A DNA stretch of 29,946 nucleotides. Origin: a virus. The translations under genes and the position numbers were made by a program. The stretch spans positions 1 through 29,946 of IMG/VR virus record IMGVR_UViG_3300034104_004079; one strand, given 5' to 3'. The notes under the pieces were generated by a model. That model did not search any database. It had not been told where the DNA came from and saw only the letters and a program-made list of their open reading frames with translations. This document shows positions 29,875-29,946 of this stretch, one piece after another. Position 1 is the first letter of the stretch, and every line of letters starts with the position of its first letter.

Positions 29875-29946
29875 GGTTATACAAGGAGGATCGAGTGCAG
29901 GTAAGACAATAGCAATTCTAATCTTACTTATAGACCGTTGTATCAA
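29816..29946 (+). CDS. terL: 5' end of terminase large subunit gene (continues at base 3 of the window)
   Basis: ATG at 29816 opens the frame MNYKQTTALKKIRALKKR, then IKVIQGGSSAGKT with the Walker A loop. The window ends inside the gene at residue 43, and because base 29820 equals base 1 it continues without a break as the 3-1184 reading frame. The start lies inside the metallopeptidase gene. The preceding TTAAAA is the usual A/T-rich leader of this genome. This fragment and 3-1184 are one gene. Confidence 0.92.
   Translation, partial: MNYKQTTALKKIRALKKRIKVIQGGSSAGKTIAILILLIDRCI
29820..29946. repeat. Terminal direct repeat, right copy (circular join)
   Basis: Exact second copy of bases 1-127. 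The terminase reading frame enters this copy from a start codon at 29816 and continues without a break at base 3 of the window, which supports true adjacency of the two ends. Confidence 0.93.

Overview
This window is almost certainly one complete tailed-phage genome, written as a circle opened inside the terminase large subunit gene. The first 127 bases are repeated exactly as the last 127. Reading across that join restores one uninterrupted terminase gene, so the real genome is about 29,819 bp. The DNA is strongly A+T-rich. Start codons follow A/T-rich leaders rather than Shine-Dalgarno sequences, one gene has a perfect TAnnTTTG promoter box, and several protein families are of the kind seen in phages of Bacteroidetes. 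The host is therefore most likely a member of the Bacteroidota, perhaps a Flavobacteria-like environmental bacterium. Standard stop codons are used (TAA, TGA and TAG all occur).

Layout: 29.09 kb to 1.18 kb is the packaging block (small terminase, a putative zinc metallopeptidase, large terminase), flanked by a GIY-YIG/T5orf172 protein upstream and an HNH-AP2 homing-type nuclease downstream. From 1.7 to 15.2 kb come tail and adsorption genes: a tail assembly chaperone with a TTTTTTA -1 frameshift site, a collagen-like fibre protein, a TPT-linker adhesin, a gp10-like tail-completion protein, two large tail-tip/baseplate-like proteins and two more modular fibres, with small proteins following several fibre genes. 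From 15.2 to 18.7 kb lie a DUF5824-like protein and the 952-residue tape measure. From 18.7 to 25.7 kb is the head module: XkdF-like protease, a holin-like membrane protein, a probable scaffold, the major capsid protein, a probable tail tube protein, a small reverse-strand gene, a beta-rich protein, portal, and head-tail connector/minor head proteins. A bidirectional terminator at 25.73 kb separates this from the control region.

The control region (25.8-28.6 kb) has a reverse-strand sigma-like gene facing away from a forward early-type operon whose second gene is another, different sigma-like protein. The 307-bp gap between them carries inverted and direct repeats. Apart from the sigma-like gene, a 24-codon candidate ORF and the 88-codon gene at 22.6 kb, everything is on the forward strand. 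Many genes touch or overlap (at least five TAATG stop-start junctions), so transcription probably runs from 26.9 kb round the circle to terminators at 22.57 and 25.75 kb.

The gene set accounts for a long-tailed, probably siphovirus-like virion: portal, protease, scaffold, capsid, connectors, tube, tape measure and tip. I see no recognisable polymerase, helicase, primase, replication initiator, integrase or endolysin, although the sequence appears complete. The points most worth following up are the programmed frameshift, the two sigma-like proteins with their switch-like intergenic region, the metallopeptidase overlapping the terminase genes, and the absence of a replication and lysis-enzyme module.
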